A DNA stretch of 64,000 bases from HRBIN15 sp039630445 (GTDB lineage: Bacteria > Armatimonadota > Fimbriimonadia > Fimbriimonadales > GBS-DC), in contig JBCNVA010000060.1 of the NCBI GenBank assembly GCA_039630445.1, forward strand, positions 1 to 64,000, written 5' to 3'. A program made the translations under genes and the position numbers. The stretch's first letter is position 1. Every line of letters begins with the position of its first letter. The notes under the pieces are model-generated. The model was not told the origin of the DNA, searched no databases, and worked only from the letters and a program-made list of their open reading frames with translations. Positions 16,893-26,257 of this stretch are shown here, in pieces.

Positions 16893-18611
16893 ATGAACTG
16901 GGAGCAAGCGTATACGGAGTTAAAGAAGCAATACGACCAGCTTAAAGCGGAATGGGAGCAAGCACGGTCGCGGATTCGGGAACTGGAGAACCAGCTGAAA
17001 AACGGTGGGCGAGTCGCTGAAGTGACGGCAGCGGAGGTTGCCAGCCCCGCGAACTATGAAGCGACCCTGCGCCGCCTCGTGCGCCAGATCGGTGCCATCT
17101 TGCAAGCCGAGAAGGTCGTCTTCATGCTTTATGACCCTGAAGAGGGCGAACTGCGTGCCTACCCGCCTGCCTATGGCATCAGCGATGACGAACTGCGCCT
17201 GCTGCGCGTGCGCGCGACGCAGGGCGTCTCGGGCGAAGTGTTTCGTGAGGGGAAACCCATTATTGTGCATGACGCCATCAGCGACCCGCGCACCATCAAG
17301 GAGAATGTCGCCCTGTTCCATATCCGCAACCTCGTCTGCGTGCCGCTGATTTTGGAGAAGCGCGACGAGGAGAACCGCGTGATCGACCGCCAGACGATTG
17401 GGGTGCTGCACGCCTTCAACAAGATGCGGGGCGGGCACTTCATCGACGAGGATGTGCGCTTGCTGGAGCGCATGGCACGCAACGCCGCCGCCGTGATCGC
17501 CGGCATGCGCCTCTATCAAGCCATTCTCGAAGAGAAGGAGGAGCTAGTTCACACCATCGAGAGCCTGCGCGCCGGCTTGCTGCTGGTCAATCAAAACGGG
17601 CGCATCAACCAGATGAACGCCGCCGCGCGCTTCATCTTCGGATTGGGACCTGATGTGCTGGGCAAGCCGTATCACGAGATTATCCCGAACGAGACGGTGC
17701 GCAACATGGTGCGCGCCGCCATCGAAGAGGAGCGCGAAGGCGAACTCATCGAACTCACCGTGCAGCTCGACGGCAAGGAACATATCTATCAGGTGCAGAA
17801 CGCCATCGTGCGCGGTGAAGACCAGAAGCCGATGGGCACGGTGATGATTTTCAACGACATCACCGACATCCGCAACTTGGAGCGCATGAAGTCGGCGTTC
17901 GTGGCAACCGTTTCGCACGAACTGCGCACGCCGCTGACCGCCATCAAGGGCTTCATCTCCACCCTGCTGATGGACTCGGAAGATGCCTTCACCTCCGAAG
18001 AGCGGCGCGAGTTTTATACCATCATCGACCAAGAAACAGACCGCCTCACCCGCCTGATTAATGACCTGCTCAACATCGCCCGAATCGAAGCGGGCGAGTC
18101 GCTCAAGCCTGTCTACAAAGAGGTGGACTTCTACAAGCTCTCGCAAAAGGTGGTCACCATCCAGCGGGCTGCCACCAACAAACATACAATCATCCACGAT
18201 GTGCCCCCCGACCTGCCGCGCATCATCGCCGACGAGGACAAACTGGATCAGATTCTCACCAACCTTCTCAGCAACGCCATCAAATACTCGCCAAATGGCG
18301 GCGAGATCCGCGTGAAGGCTTGGGAAGAGGATGCTGACCACATCGTCTTCTATGTATCCGATCAGGGGATAGGGATCCCTAAGGAGCATCTCACCAAAAT
18401 CTTTGAGAAGTTCCACCGGGTGGACACCAGCGACACGCGCAAGCAGTACGGCACGGGACTGGGGCTTTATCTGGTGAAGCACCTCGTGGAGGTCATTCAC
18501 GGTGGGCAAATCTGGGTGGAGAGCGAGGTTGGCGTGGGTTCCACCTTCTATGTGCGCCTGCCTAAGATCCCGCCTGCCGTGAAGGAAGGCAAAGAGCAGG
18601 TTGAGAAATGA
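16893..18611 (+). CDS. soluble GAF-PAS sensor histidine kinase
   Basis: Kinase of 572 aa without membrane helices, so a cytosolic sensor. A short coiled coil (1-35) precedes a GAF domain (about 45-210), a PAS domain (about 222-330, GLLLVNQNGRINQMN), a HisKA dimerisation region with phospho-acceptor His342 in SHELRTP, and a HATPase domain with NLLSNAIKYSPNG (N box), DQGIGIP (G1) and GTGLGLYLVK (G2). This layout resembles PhoR/ResE-type kinases. GAGG seven nt before ATG 16893 decides the start. No response regulator is adjacent. The TGA overlaps the dut ATG (ATGA at 18608), coupling the two genes. Confidence 0.95.
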   Translation: MNWEQAYTELKKQYDQLKAEWEQARSRIRELENQLKNGGRVAEVTAAEVASPANYEATLRRLVRQIGAILQAEKVVFMLYDPEEGELRAYPPAYGISDDELRLLRVRATQGVSGEVFREGKPIIVHDAISDPRTIKENVALFHIRNLVCVPLILEKRDEENRVIDRQTIGVLHAFNKMRGGHFIDEDVRLLERMARNAAAVIAGMRLYQAILEEKEELVHTIESLRAGLLLVNQNGRINQMNAAARFIFGLGPDVLGKPYHEIIPNETVRNMVRAAIEEEREGELIELTVQLDGKEHIYQVQNAIVRGEDQKPMGTVMIFNDITDIRNLERMKSAFVATVSHELRTPLTAIKGFISTLLMDSEDAFTSEERREFYTIIDQETDRLTRLINDLLNIARIEAGESLKPVYKEVDFYKLSQKVVTIQRAATNKHTIIHDVPPDLPRIIADEDKLDQILTNLLSNAIKYSPNGGEIRVKAWEEDADHIVFYVSDQGIGIPKEHLTKIFEKFHRVDTSDTRKQYGTGLGLYLVKHLVEVIHGGQIWVESEVGVGSTFYVRLPKIPPAVKEGKEQVEK

Positions 18612-19057
18612 ACCGGGTTCGCGTCGCCATCTGGCGTGCACCGGAGGCTTTGGATCTACCCCTGCCGAGTTATCACACCCCCGGCTCGGCAGGGGTGGAT
18701 TTATACGCCGCCATCGAGGAGCCAATCGTGCTGCAGCCGGGCGAACGGCGGTTGATCCCCACAGGTATTCGGATTGCCCTGCCCCCCGGTTATGAGGCGC
18801 AGATCCGTCCCCGCAGCGGACTTGCTCTCCAGCATGGCATCGGCATGGTGAACAGCCCTGGCACCATCGATAGCGACTATCGCGGTGAAATCGGTGTGAT
18901 CCTCATCAACTGGGGCAGTGAGCCGTTTACCATTCGGCGTGGCGACCGCATCGCCCAGCTGGTGGTCGCACCCGTCGCGCGCATCGAGTGGGAGGAGCGG
19001 GCGCAGCTACCCGAATCGGAGCGTGGCGAAGGCGGCTTCGGGCATACAGGGCGTTAG
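18608..19057 (+). CDS. dut: dUTP diphosphatase
   Basis: Trimeric dUTPase of 149 aa, which hydrolyses dUTP to dUMP and keeps uracil out of DNA. All five family motifs are present: AGVDLYA, PRSGLA, NSPGTIDSDYRGEIGV, RIAQLV and the C-terminal RGEGGFGHTG arm. The start overlaps the stop of the sensor kinase. It is followed 24 bp later by pcrA, which has its own -10 box, so the repair helicase is probably transcribed independently. Confidence 0.97.
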   Translation: MNRVRVAIWRAPEALDLPLPSYHTPGSAGVDLYAAIEEPIVLQPGERRLIPTGIRIALPPGYEAQIRPRSGLALQHGIGMVNSPGTIDSDYRGEIGVILINWGSEPFTIRRGDRIAQLVVAPVARIEWEERAQLPESERGEGGFGHTGR

Positions 19058-19067
19058 CCCCCGCAGG

Positions 19068-19073
19068 TACACT
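19068..19073 (+). promoter_or_regulatory. -10 box for a leaderless pcrA mRNA
   Basis: TACACT preceded by GG lies 8 nt before ATG 19082. No ribosome site is visible. Confidence 0.6.
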
Positions 19074-19081
19074 AATTCCCG

Positions 19082-21247
19082 ATGGATCTGGGCGCGTTGA
19101 ACGCGGAGCAGCTGGAAGCGGTGCTGCACAAGGATGGCCCGCTGCTGGTGTTTGCGGGCGCGGGCAGCGGCAAAACGCGTGTCATCACCTACCGCATCGC
19201 GAACCTCATCTATACCCATGGCGTCTCGCCCAGCCAGATTCTTGCTGTGACCTTCACCAACAAGGCAGCGGACGAGATGAAGGAGCGCCTGCAGCAGCTG
19301 CTTGGGATGGACATCCGCGGGCTGTGGGTCGGCACCTTTCACGCTATCTGCGCCCGCATCCTACGCGAGAGCGGACGCGCCATCGATATCCCCCCCAACT
19401 TCCTCGTCTACGACGAAAATGACCAGCTCGATCTCATCCGACAGGTGCTGAGCGAGCTGGATCTGGACGAGAAGCAGTTCAACCCGCGTGCTATTCGCAA
19501 CGCGATTAGCCGTGCCAAAGAGCGCCTCATCACGCCCGAACAGTACGCCGCGCGCGCCAGCGACTTTTTTGAGCGCATCGTAGCCAGCGTCTACCCGCGC
19601 TATCAAAAAGCCCTGCAGGCAGCGAACGCACTGGACTTTGACGACCTGCTGCTTGCCACCATTCGCCTGTTCACCGAGCAGCCGCGCGTGCTGGAACGCT
19701 ACCAGCAGCAGTTCCGCTACATCCTGGTCGATGAGTATCAGGATGTGAACTATGCACAATATGTGCTGGTGCGAATGCTGGCGGAGGCGCACGGCAACCT
19801 ATGCGTGGTCGGCGACGACGACCAATCAATCTATCGCTTTCGCGGCGCGGAGCCAGAACTCATCCTGCGCTTTGAAAAAGACTTCCCGAATGCGAAGGTG
19901 GTCAAGCTGGAGCGCAACTATCGCTCCACGCAGCCGATTCTGGACGCGGCGTTCCATATCATTCGGCAGAACAAGGTGCGCGTGCCCAAGCGTCTCTGGA
20001 CGGAGCGCACGCACGGCACGCCCGTCACGCTAACGCCCGTTAGCGACGAGGAGGAGGAAGCCCGCCTTGTTGCCGAATACATCCAGCGTCAGGTCTATCT
20101 CGGGCGACGCCGCTACGGCGATTTCGCCATTCTCTATCGCACGAACGCGCAATCCCGTGCCTTTGAGGAGCGGTTCCTGCGCGAGCGCATCCCGCACCGC
20201 ATCGTGGGTGCGCTACGCTTCTACGACCGCAAAGAGATCAAAGATTTAATCGCCTACTTGCGTCTGGTGGTCAATCCCGACGATGCGGTGAGCTTGCGAC
20301 GCATCATCAACACCCCGCCTCGCAAGATTGGGCAGCAGACGCTGCTCGCCATTCAGCTGCACGCTGCCGAGCGGGTCATTAGCCCCTATCGCGCGATGCA
20401 GGATCCCGACCTGCTCAAGCTGATGCCGGCGCAGACGGTCAAGGCGATTCAGGGCTTTGTGGAGCTTATAGAGGATCTGCGTGCCTTTGCCGAGCGCGAG
20501 CCGCTGACCCCTCTCGTGAAGCGCCTCATCGAGCGTACAGGCTATCTCGCTTGGCTGGAGGAGCGCAAGGATGCCGAATCGGTGGATCGCGCGGCGAATG
20601 TGCGTGAGTTCCTGAATGTGGTGCAGCGGTTCGAGGAAACGGCGGAGGAGACCCACGGCGATGCCTCGCCGATGGCGTTCCTGCAACATGTAGCGCTGGT
20701 GACAGATGCGGACATGCTGGGCGAGCGAGGCAACCAGGTGCTGCTGATGACGCTGCACACCGCCAAAGGGCTGGAGTTCCCCGTGGTCTTTCTGGTCGGC
20801 TTGGAGAACGGCTTGCTGCCCCACGCGCTTTCCGAGACGCCTGCCGATATTGAGGAGGAGCGTCGCCTCTGCTATGTGGGCATGACGCGCGCCATCGATG
20901 AGCTGCACCTGCTGTTTGCCCAGTCGCGCCGCTACTATGGCAGTCGCCGCTGGAGCGAGCCGTCGCCCTTTTTGCGTGCGCTGAAAGAGGTCGAAACGCC
21001 CACACTCTATCAGCTCATGTTCCGCAGCGCGGCTGAAGCCGCCTCGTCCAGCAGCCCCTCGGCATCGTCTGGACATGCGCCCGCGGCACAGCCGCTCTTT
21101 CTGCCCGGTCAGCGTGTGCGCCACCCCCAGTATGGGTTTGGCGTTGTCGTCCGTGCCACCGACCACGCGATCACCGTGATGTTTCCCGGCGGCACGGGGA
21201 TGCTCACCTTCCCCGCGAGCGAGGCGCCGTTGGAAGTGATGCGCTAA
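19082..21247 (+). CDS. pcrA: UvrD/PcrA superfamily 1 DNA helicase
   Basis: 3'-5' helicase of 721 aa for excision repair and removal of recombination filaments. Motif I is AGAGSGKT, motif Ia TFTNKAADEMK, motif II DEYQDVN, motif III GDDDQSIYRFRGA, motif IV RNYRS, motif V TLHTAKGLEF and motif VI CYVGMTRA. The C-terminal Tudor-like module (GQRVRHPQYGFGVV) is kept, as in PcrA. The length is usual for the family. The stop overlaps the end of the convergent serpin gene by 4 bp. Confidence 0.96.
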   Translation: MDLGALNAEQLEAVLHKDGPLLVFAGAGSGKTRVITYRIANLIYTHGVSPSQILAVTFTNKAADEMKERLQQLLGMDIRGLWVGTFHAICARILRESGRAIDIPPNFLVYDENDQLDLIRQVLSELDLDEKQFNPRAIRNAISRAKERLITPEQYAARASDFFERIVASVYPRYQKALQAANALDFDDLLLATIRLFTEQPRVLERYQQQFRYILVDEYQDVNYAQYVLVRMLAEAHGNLCVVGDDDQSIYRFRGAEPELILRFEKDFPNAKVVKLERNYRSTQPILDAAFHIIRQNKVRVPKRLWTERTHGTPVTLTPVSDEEEEARLVAEYIQRQVYLGRRRYGDFAILYRTNAQSRAFEERFLRERIPHRIVGALRFYDRKEIKDLIAYLRLVVNPDDAVSLRRIINTPPRKIGQQTLLAIQLHAAERVISPYRAMQDPDLLKLMPAQTVKAIQGFVELIEDLRAFAEREPLTPLVKRLIERTGYLAWLEERKDAESVDRAANVREFLNVVQRFEETAEETHGDASPMAFLQHVALVTDADMLGERGNQVLLMTLHTAKGLEFPVVFLVGLENGLLPHALSETPADIEEERRLCYVGMTRAIDELHLLFAQSRRYYGSRRWSEPSPFLRALKEVETPTLYQLMFRSAAEAASSSSPSASSGHAPAAQPLFLPGQRVRHPQYGFGVVVRATDHAITVMFPGGTGMLTFPASEAPLEVMR

Positions 21248-22518
21248 AGCGGTTCCACATCGCGCACCACGCCCATAAACAGCACCGCGCCCGTCGCGTT
21301 ATGCCGAATCGCGAAGAAGAAGGGGCGGTTCGCTATCAGCGTGAAGCGGTTCGGATTGTATTGTAGTGCGAATTCTATACCTGTCGCAGCCGCAGCTTTG
21401 GTGCCCTCCTCGTTCACCTCCACAATCGCCTTCTGCAGCACTTTGGAAATGAACAGGCGTGCAACTGTTATGGGCGCTATCCCACTCAGATCGGCACGCT
21501 CGGGATCAAAGGCGTCCGTCATGCCCATCGCCATAAGCGGCTCATTCAACGGATAGGTTGCCTCGATGCGGAACCGCGGCAGCCCCACATCGCCCTCTGT
21601 TGGTTCGAGCTTGGCAAGCCACTCCTTCCAGCGCTCCGACGTCAGCGACTTCAGGAACTCATCGATGGAGCGTCCCTCATCGGGCAGGAAAAGATAAAAA
21701 CTCACTGTCCCATCGCCATACGGCAGCGCGACCGCCTGAAAGCCCTCGCCCTTGAGGTAATCGAACTTGCCCGATTGATGCATCATCGGCACACGCTCTG
21801 TCTTGCCATCGGGCAAGTAGAACTCCTGCTCGGTTGTCGCCTCCTTGTTGAACGGTTTCTGCCACTTGCCCTTGAAGTAGAGCGTGTTGACCACCACGAG
21901 GCGGGTGTATTCGTTGAACGCTTCTGGTTGAAACAGCTCGGTAATCAGCCCTTTAGTGTGCTCTTTCACCCAATCGTTGATGCGCTGGGCTGCCCCTGCA
22001 CGGTTCTGAACGAAGTTCACAGTGTCCACTTGCGCCTCATAATGCTTCTGGCATGCCTGGACGAAGCTGGGCAAGGGGGAGAAACCCTCCTGCACCCACA
22101 GTGAGTTAGCGATGAGCGTTTCGATTTTGGGGTCAGGCGAGCGCAAGAGGTAAAGCAGCGACGCATTTTCGGTGTTGATGGCATCTATCTGTTGTTTGCC
22201 GTAGCCCAAGGCTTCCGCCATCTGGCGATAGGTCTCGCCGCGGGCGCCGTTCAGCACCATCGTCAGGGCGAGCGACGCGCTCATCGGCGAGAAAAAGAGG
22301 TTCGGTTGCTCCCGCCGCTTGTCCAACTCCTGCAACAGCTGGAATCCGAACTTCAAATGCGCCTCAACGCGCTGGGGTTTGATATCCACTGGACGCCTCC
22401 GCTGGGTCGTCTCTTTGCCCGATTCGGACGACCCTGTGCCGATGCCACTGGTGCCGCAACCTCCCAGCACCAGCACACCTATCAGCCCTATCCAGATGAT
22501 CCGCATTCGCCTTATCAT
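21244..22518 (-). CDS. lipoprotein serpin (serine protease inhibitor)
   Basis: Serpin of 424 aa with a lipoprotein signal (LVLGGC, lipidated Cys about residue 21), so displayed on the envelope. The fold is complete: NLFFSPMSASLALTMVLNGA, TRLVVVNTLYFKGKW, and the hinge EEGTKAAAATG, whose small residues mark an inhibitory serpin. Counting from the hinge puts P1 near the Leu-Gln-Tyr of FALQYN, but the loop is about two residues longer than in antitrypsin, so P1 is uncertain. The shutter-region motif NRPFFFAI is intact. GGGAGG before ATG 22518 is the ribosome site. Targets are unknown; secreted peptidases such as the gluzincin at 41466-44012 are possible but unproven. Confidence 0.95.
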   Translation of the reverse strand: MIRRMRIIWIGLIGVLVLGGCGTSGIGTGSSESGKETTQRRRPVDIKPQRVEAHLKFGFQLLQELDKRREQPNLFFSPMSASLALTMVLNGARGETYRQMAEALGYGKQQIDAINTENASLLYLLRSPDPKIETLIANSLWVQEGFSPLPSFVQACQKHYEAQVDTVNFVQNRAGAAQRINDWVKEHTKGLITELFQPEAFNEYTRLVVVNTLYFKGKWQKPFNKEATTEQEFYLPDGKTERVPMMHQSGKFDYLKGEGFQAVALPYGDGTVSFYLFLPDEGRSIDEFLKSLTSERWKEWLAKLEPTEGDVGLPRFRIEATYPLNEPLMAMGMTDAFDPERADLSGIAPITVARLFISKVLQKAIVEVNEEGTKAAAATGIEFALQYNPNRFTLIANRPFFFAIRHNATGAVLFMGVVRDVEPL

Positions 22519-22607
22519 CTTAACCTCCCTGCTTTTGTTGTTTCGAATCGTTAGACGAGTCGGGTCAAGCGGGGTTTCTGAGGCTTTATCGGGTTGGGGT
22601 GAGCAGG

Positions 22608-22613
22608 TATCCT
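22608..22613 (+). promoter_or_regulatory. -10 box for a leaderless ffh mRNA
   Basis: TATCCT preceded by GG lies 9 nt before ATG 22623. No ribosome site is visible. Confidence 0.45.
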
Positions 22614-22622
22614 TTCGACACG

Positions 22623-23972
22623 ATGTTTGAGAGCCTGACGGACAAGTTGCAGGGCATTTTCGAGCGGCTTCGGGGGCGCGGGCGGCTCGATGAGAAGACG
22701 GTGGACGAGGTGCTGCGCGAGATTCGGCTCGCCCTACTGGAAGCGGATGTGAACTTCCGTGTGGTGAAGGAGTTCATCGCGCGGGTACGGGAGAAAGCGG
22801 TCGGCGAGGAGGTGCTGAAAAGCCTCACGCCCGACCAGCAAGTGATCCGCATCGTGCGGGATGAACTAATTGCGCTGCTGGGGGGTGAGGCGGAGCCGAT
22901 TCGCTGGGCGTCGCAGCCCCCCACGGTATTTATGCTCTGCGGCTTGCAGGGTTCTGGAAAGACGACTACCGCTGCTAAGCTGGCTCGCTGGCTGCGCTCG
23001 CAAGGTCGCAACCCCCTGCTGGTTGCTGCTGACTTGCAACGCCCCGCCGCCATCAAGCAGTTGGAAGTGCTGGGGCAGCAGGTGAATATTCCCGTGTTCA
23101 CCCCGGCGCAGGGCAACGCCTCCGACGCGGTGCAGACCGCCCAACGCGCCATCGCCCACGCCCGCGCGAATGGGCTTGATGTCGTTGTGCTGGATACCGC
23201 TGGACGCCTGCAAATCAACGAGCCACTAATGGCGGAGCTGGAGCAGATCAAAGCTGCCCTGCAGCCCCAGGAAATCCTGCTGGTCGTGGACGCCACGACG
23301 GGTCAGGAGGCGGTCAATGTCGCGCAGGCGTTCCATGAGCGATTGGGGCTGACAGGCGTGATCCTGACAAAGATGGATGGGGACGCGCGTGGGGGTGCAG
23401 CGCTCTCCCTCAAGGCAGTGATTGGCAAGCCCGTGCGCTTTATCGGCACGGGCGAGCGCGTCGACGCGCTGGAGCCATTCTACCCCGACCGAATCGCCAG
23501 TCGCATCCTCGGCATGGGCGATGTGCTGTCGCTCATTGAACGGGTGGAGCAGACCATGCAGGAAGAGGAGGCACGGCGGCTGGAGAAAAAGCTGCGTGAG
23601 GCACGCTTCGATTTCGAAGATATGCTGCAACAGATTCGCCAGATCCAGCGGATGGGTCCTTTTGAGCAGCTGCTCAAACTCTTGCCGGGCTATCAGCAGC
23701 TCCGAAGCCAGTTGGGGGAAGTGGGGGTGGATGAGCGTGCGCTCAAACGCGCGGAGGCGATTATCCTTTCGATGACGCCCAAAGAGCGTCGCCATCCCGA
23801 AATTCTCGACTACAGTCGCAAGCTGCGCATCGCGCGGGGGAGCGGCACCAAACTGGAGGAGGTGAACGCGCTGGTGCGCCAGCTGATGGAGATGCGCCGC
23901 CTGATGAAGCAACTCGCCAAGCAAGAGGAGCAGATGCGCCGCCGCAAGTGGCTACCCTTTGGACGACGATAA
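22623..23972 (+). CDS. ffh: signal recognition particle protein Ffh/SRP54
   Basis: SRP GTPase of 449 aa that binds signal sequences and 4.5S RNA and delivers ribosomes to FtsY. The N domain spans about 1-85, the G domain 86-295 with GLQGSGKTTTAAKLA, DTAGRLQ and TKMDGDARGGAALS, and the M domain 300-449 with DFEDMLQQIRQIQRMG. The Met content of the M domain is modest. ATG at 22623 gives the canonical MFESLTDKL start; a GTG eight codons upstream is in frame but overlaps the -10 box. Confidence 0.97.
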   Translation: MFESLTDKLQGIFERLRGRGRLDEKTVDEVLREIRLALLEADVNFRVVKEFIARVREKAVGEEVLKSLTPDQQVIRIVRDELIALLGGEAEPIRWASQPPTVFMLCGLQGSGKTTTAAKLARWLRSQGRNPLLVAADLQRPAAIKQLEVLGQQVNIPVFTPAQGNASDAVQTAQRAIAHARANGLDVVVLDTAGRLQINEPLMAELEQIKAALQPQEILLVVDATTGQEAVNVAQAFHERLGLTGVILTKMDGDARGGAALSLKAVIGKPVRFIGTGERVDALEPFYPDRIASRILGMGDVLSLIERVEQTMQEEEARRLEKKLREARFDFEDMLQQIRQIQRMGPFEQLLKLLPGYQQLRSQLGEVGVDERALKRAEAIILSMTPKERRHPEILDYSRKLRIARGSGTKLEEVNALVRQLMEMRRLMKQLAKQEEQMRRRKWLPFGRR

Positions 23973-23980
23973 GCGACACA

Positions 23981-24134
23981 CCTCGCCCTAAGGGCTTCGC
24001 TTGGAATGACAACGCGGCTTGGTAAAAATGAACCTGTCATTCCGAGCCGAAGGCGAGGAATCTGAGACCCCTCGCTCCGCTCGGGGTGACAGACAGAATG
24101 CCTGTCATTCCGAGCCGAAGGCGAGGAATCCCAG
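23981..24134. repeat. cluster of REP-like CATTCCGAGC repeats
   Basis: Three copies of a dispersed repeat type between ffh and the HerA-like gene. The full palindrome runs about 24035-24091 (TGTCATTCCGAGC and GCTCGGGGTGACA arms). A half copy lies at about 24104-24134 and a diverged inverted copy ending TTGGAATGACA at about 23981-24011. This sequence type is widespread in bacterial intergenic regions. An open frame through it into the next gene exists but is repeat-derived. Confidence 0.8.
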
Positions 24135-24177
24135 AACAGTTGGCAAATTGGGTATAGAAGATATAGGGGGTAAGAGC

Positions 24178-26232
24178 ATGCAGGACCTCTACGGAGAGTG
24201 GCAGGAGTGGGGCAACGGGCAGCCCTCAACAGGGCGACGCCTCATCGGGCGCGTAGTCGGCACAGAACGCCAGCCCAATACCGCCTTCCAGTTCCATTTC
24301 TGGGCGACACCCGATAGCCCCGTCGGCATCGGCACGCTCGTCGTGGTGCATACCCCGCAACGCACCGTGTGGGGCGTTGTGATCGAAGGGCAGGGCTATA
24401 ACGATGTCGCCAGCCCGATGTTCGACTATCTGGGTGCGGACGGCGACCCCAATTCGCTGCCGCCAACCCTTCGCCCCGAAATTCGGGTCTACACCGCTGC
24501 TGTGCTGCGTCACGACCCTGAACAGCCTGTGCAGCCCGTACCCATCGGACCTGTCTATCTCGCAACCGAGCAGGATGTGCTGATCGCCCTGCGCATCGAC
24601 ACCATACCCGAAGAGCGGCGCATCCCCATCGGCATCTATCAGAGTGGCAACCTGAAGGCACCCGTCTACCTCGACGCCGACTTCCTGCTGGGACCCGAAG
24701 CAGGGCATCTGAATGTGACAGGCACCAGTGGACTGGCAGCCAAGACGAGCGCGATCCAGTTTTTGGTCTCCGCCATTTTCCAGAAGGTGAAACGCTCAGT
24801 AGCAGCGGTCTGCTTCAATGTCAAGGGGGGCGATCTGCTCTTTGTGGATCAGCCTCCTGCCCATCAACTCAGCCCAGAAGACCTTGAGATCTACCGACTG
24901 TTGGGGATTCGCCCCGAACCGTTCCCGCGCGTGGAGTACTATGCCCCCTATAAGCCTGACCGCCTGAACCTTGCCACCCTGCGCACCAATTCCAAGCTGC
25001 AGGGCACAGTCAAGCCCCTCATGTGGGGGCTACAGGAAGTGATGCGCTATGTGGAGGTGCTGCTCAACCGTGACGATGTGGATGTCAAAGCGGATGCCTT
25101 CCTGCAATTTCTGCGCCAGCGCGTGATCGAGACGGGGCGGTTCCGCTTCGAAAACGAGGAAGCAGACTTTATGGAGCAGATGGGGCTGCCTGTCGAGTTG
25201 CGCGTGACCGACTTCACCGATCTGGTGGCGTGGTTTGAGCAGGTGCTGCGCTATATGGAGCGCACGAACAAGCGTCAGTGGCGCAGCTTCGCCATCGAGA
25301 CCATCCGCAAGATTCAGAACCGCCTTGTCAACCTCACTACGCGCTTTGCAGGGCTGGTCGCCGAAAGCGATGTGGTGCACGATTTGCCTTGGGGACAGTT
25401 CCAGGATCGCACGCTTTATGTGATTGATGTAGCAAACATGTCGGCGGAGGCGCAGGATCTGATTTTCACGCGCATCGTGGCGGAGCTGCGCGAGCGGATG
25501 GAGAAACGCCAGCTGGGCGTGGAGACGGTGATTGTGATTGTGGACGAGCTGAACCAGTATGCACCTGCCAGTGCGCGTGAGACCTATGTGATGCGCACGC
25601 TCCGTGACATCTGCGCCCGTGGACGCTATCTGGGGCTGGTGCTGTTTGGGGCGCAGCAGTTCCGCTCGCAGGTGGACAAGCAGCTGATTGGCAACGCCTC
25701 TACCTCGCTCTACGGGCGCATCGAGATGGAGGAGCTGGCACAGCCCGGCTACCAGATTTTCGGTCCTGCGGTGAAGGAGAAGATGGGCACGCTCTCGCCT
25801 GGGGAGGTGCTGGTGCGTCACCCCTACTTCACGCAGCCGATTTTCGTGCGCTTCCCGCGCCCTGCGCTGATGCGCGGACAGGACGGGCTGCAGCTTTACC
25901 CGCCCGAACCTGAGATGGCTTTGGAGGAGGCAGTCTGGCGCAACCTGCGCGAGTTAGACCCCTCCATCACGCGCAACGCCGTTGCGGATATCATTGCCCG
26001 CACCTGCGATGGCAGCGGTCAGCCTAATCATCAGGCGGTAGTCGACGCGCTCAACCGCGTGCTGGTCGAACGCCCACCTGCGGGGCAGGTGCTGACCCGT
26101 TTCGAACGGCTGATCCCTGAACGCCCACCCGTGCGCACCGTCGCCCCCGCGGATGACCTGTTCCCTCCGCCCTTCGTGGAGGATATCGATTGGGACGACG
26201 AGTTCGAGGACGGCGAAGACCCGTTCCGATAG
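24178..26232 (+). CDS. HerA/DUF87-type ATPase with divergent P-loop
   Basis: Protein of 684 aa. The N-terminal ~150 residues form a beta-rich HAS-barrel-like region (GRRLIGRVVGTERQ, GTLVVVHTPQRTVWGVV), followed by a FtsK/HerA-fold ATPase. The P-loop at about residue 182 reads GTSGLAAKTS instead of GTSGSGKS: the glycine before the lysine is replaced and spacing differs. Walker B VIVIVDELNQYAP (about 453) is sound, and an arginine-finger-like region LGLVLFGAQQFRSQV follows. HerA normally works with the nuclease NurA in end resection; no nurA is adjacent. GGGGG eight nt before ATG 24178 sets the start. Function is inferred only to the level of an ATP-driven DNA-handling or coupling protein. Confidence 0.85.
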   Translation: MQDLYGEWQEWGNGQPSTGRRLIGRVVGTERQPNTAFQFHFWATPDSPVGIGTLVVVHTPQRTVWGVVIEGQGYNDVASPMFDYLGADGDPNSLPPTLRPEIRVYTAAVLRHDPEQPVQPVPIGPVYLATEQDVLIALRIDTIPEERRIPIGIYQSGNLKAPVYLDADFLLGPEAGHLNVTGTSGLAAKTSAIQFLVSAIFQKVKRSVAAVCFNVKGGDLLFVDQPPAHQLSPEDLEIYRLLGIRPEPFPRVEYYAPYKPDRLNLATLRTNSKLQGTVKPLMWGLQEVMRYVEVLLNRDDVDVKADAFLQFLRQRVIETGRFRFENEEADFMEQMGLPVELRVTDFTDLVAWFEQVLRYMERTNKRQWRSFAIETIRKIQNRLVNLTTRFAGLVAESDVVHDLPWGQFQDRTLYVIDVANMSAEAQDLIFTRIVAELRERMEKRQLGVETVIVIVDELNQYAPASARETYVMRTLRDICARGRYLGLVLFGAQQFRSQVDKQLIGNASTSLYGRIEMEELAQPGYQIFGPAVKEKMGTLSPGEVLVRHPYFTQPIFVRFPRPALMRGQDGLQLYPPEPEMALEEAVWRNLRELDPSITRNAVADIIARTCDGSGQPNHQAVVDALNRVLVERPPAGQVLTRFERLIPERPPVRTVAPADDLFPPPFVEDIDWDDEFEDGEDPFR

Positions 26233-26257
26233 GGAAAGCGGTACTCTGGAAGTGCCC

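Noticed and set aside
17544..18725. Long minus-strand open frame antisense to the histidine kinase
   Set aside because: Shadow of a well-supported kinase gene; no motifs.
24019..24177. 53-codon N-terminal extension of the HerA-like protein
   Set aside because: It is translated REP-like repeat; ATG 24178 has its own ribosome site.
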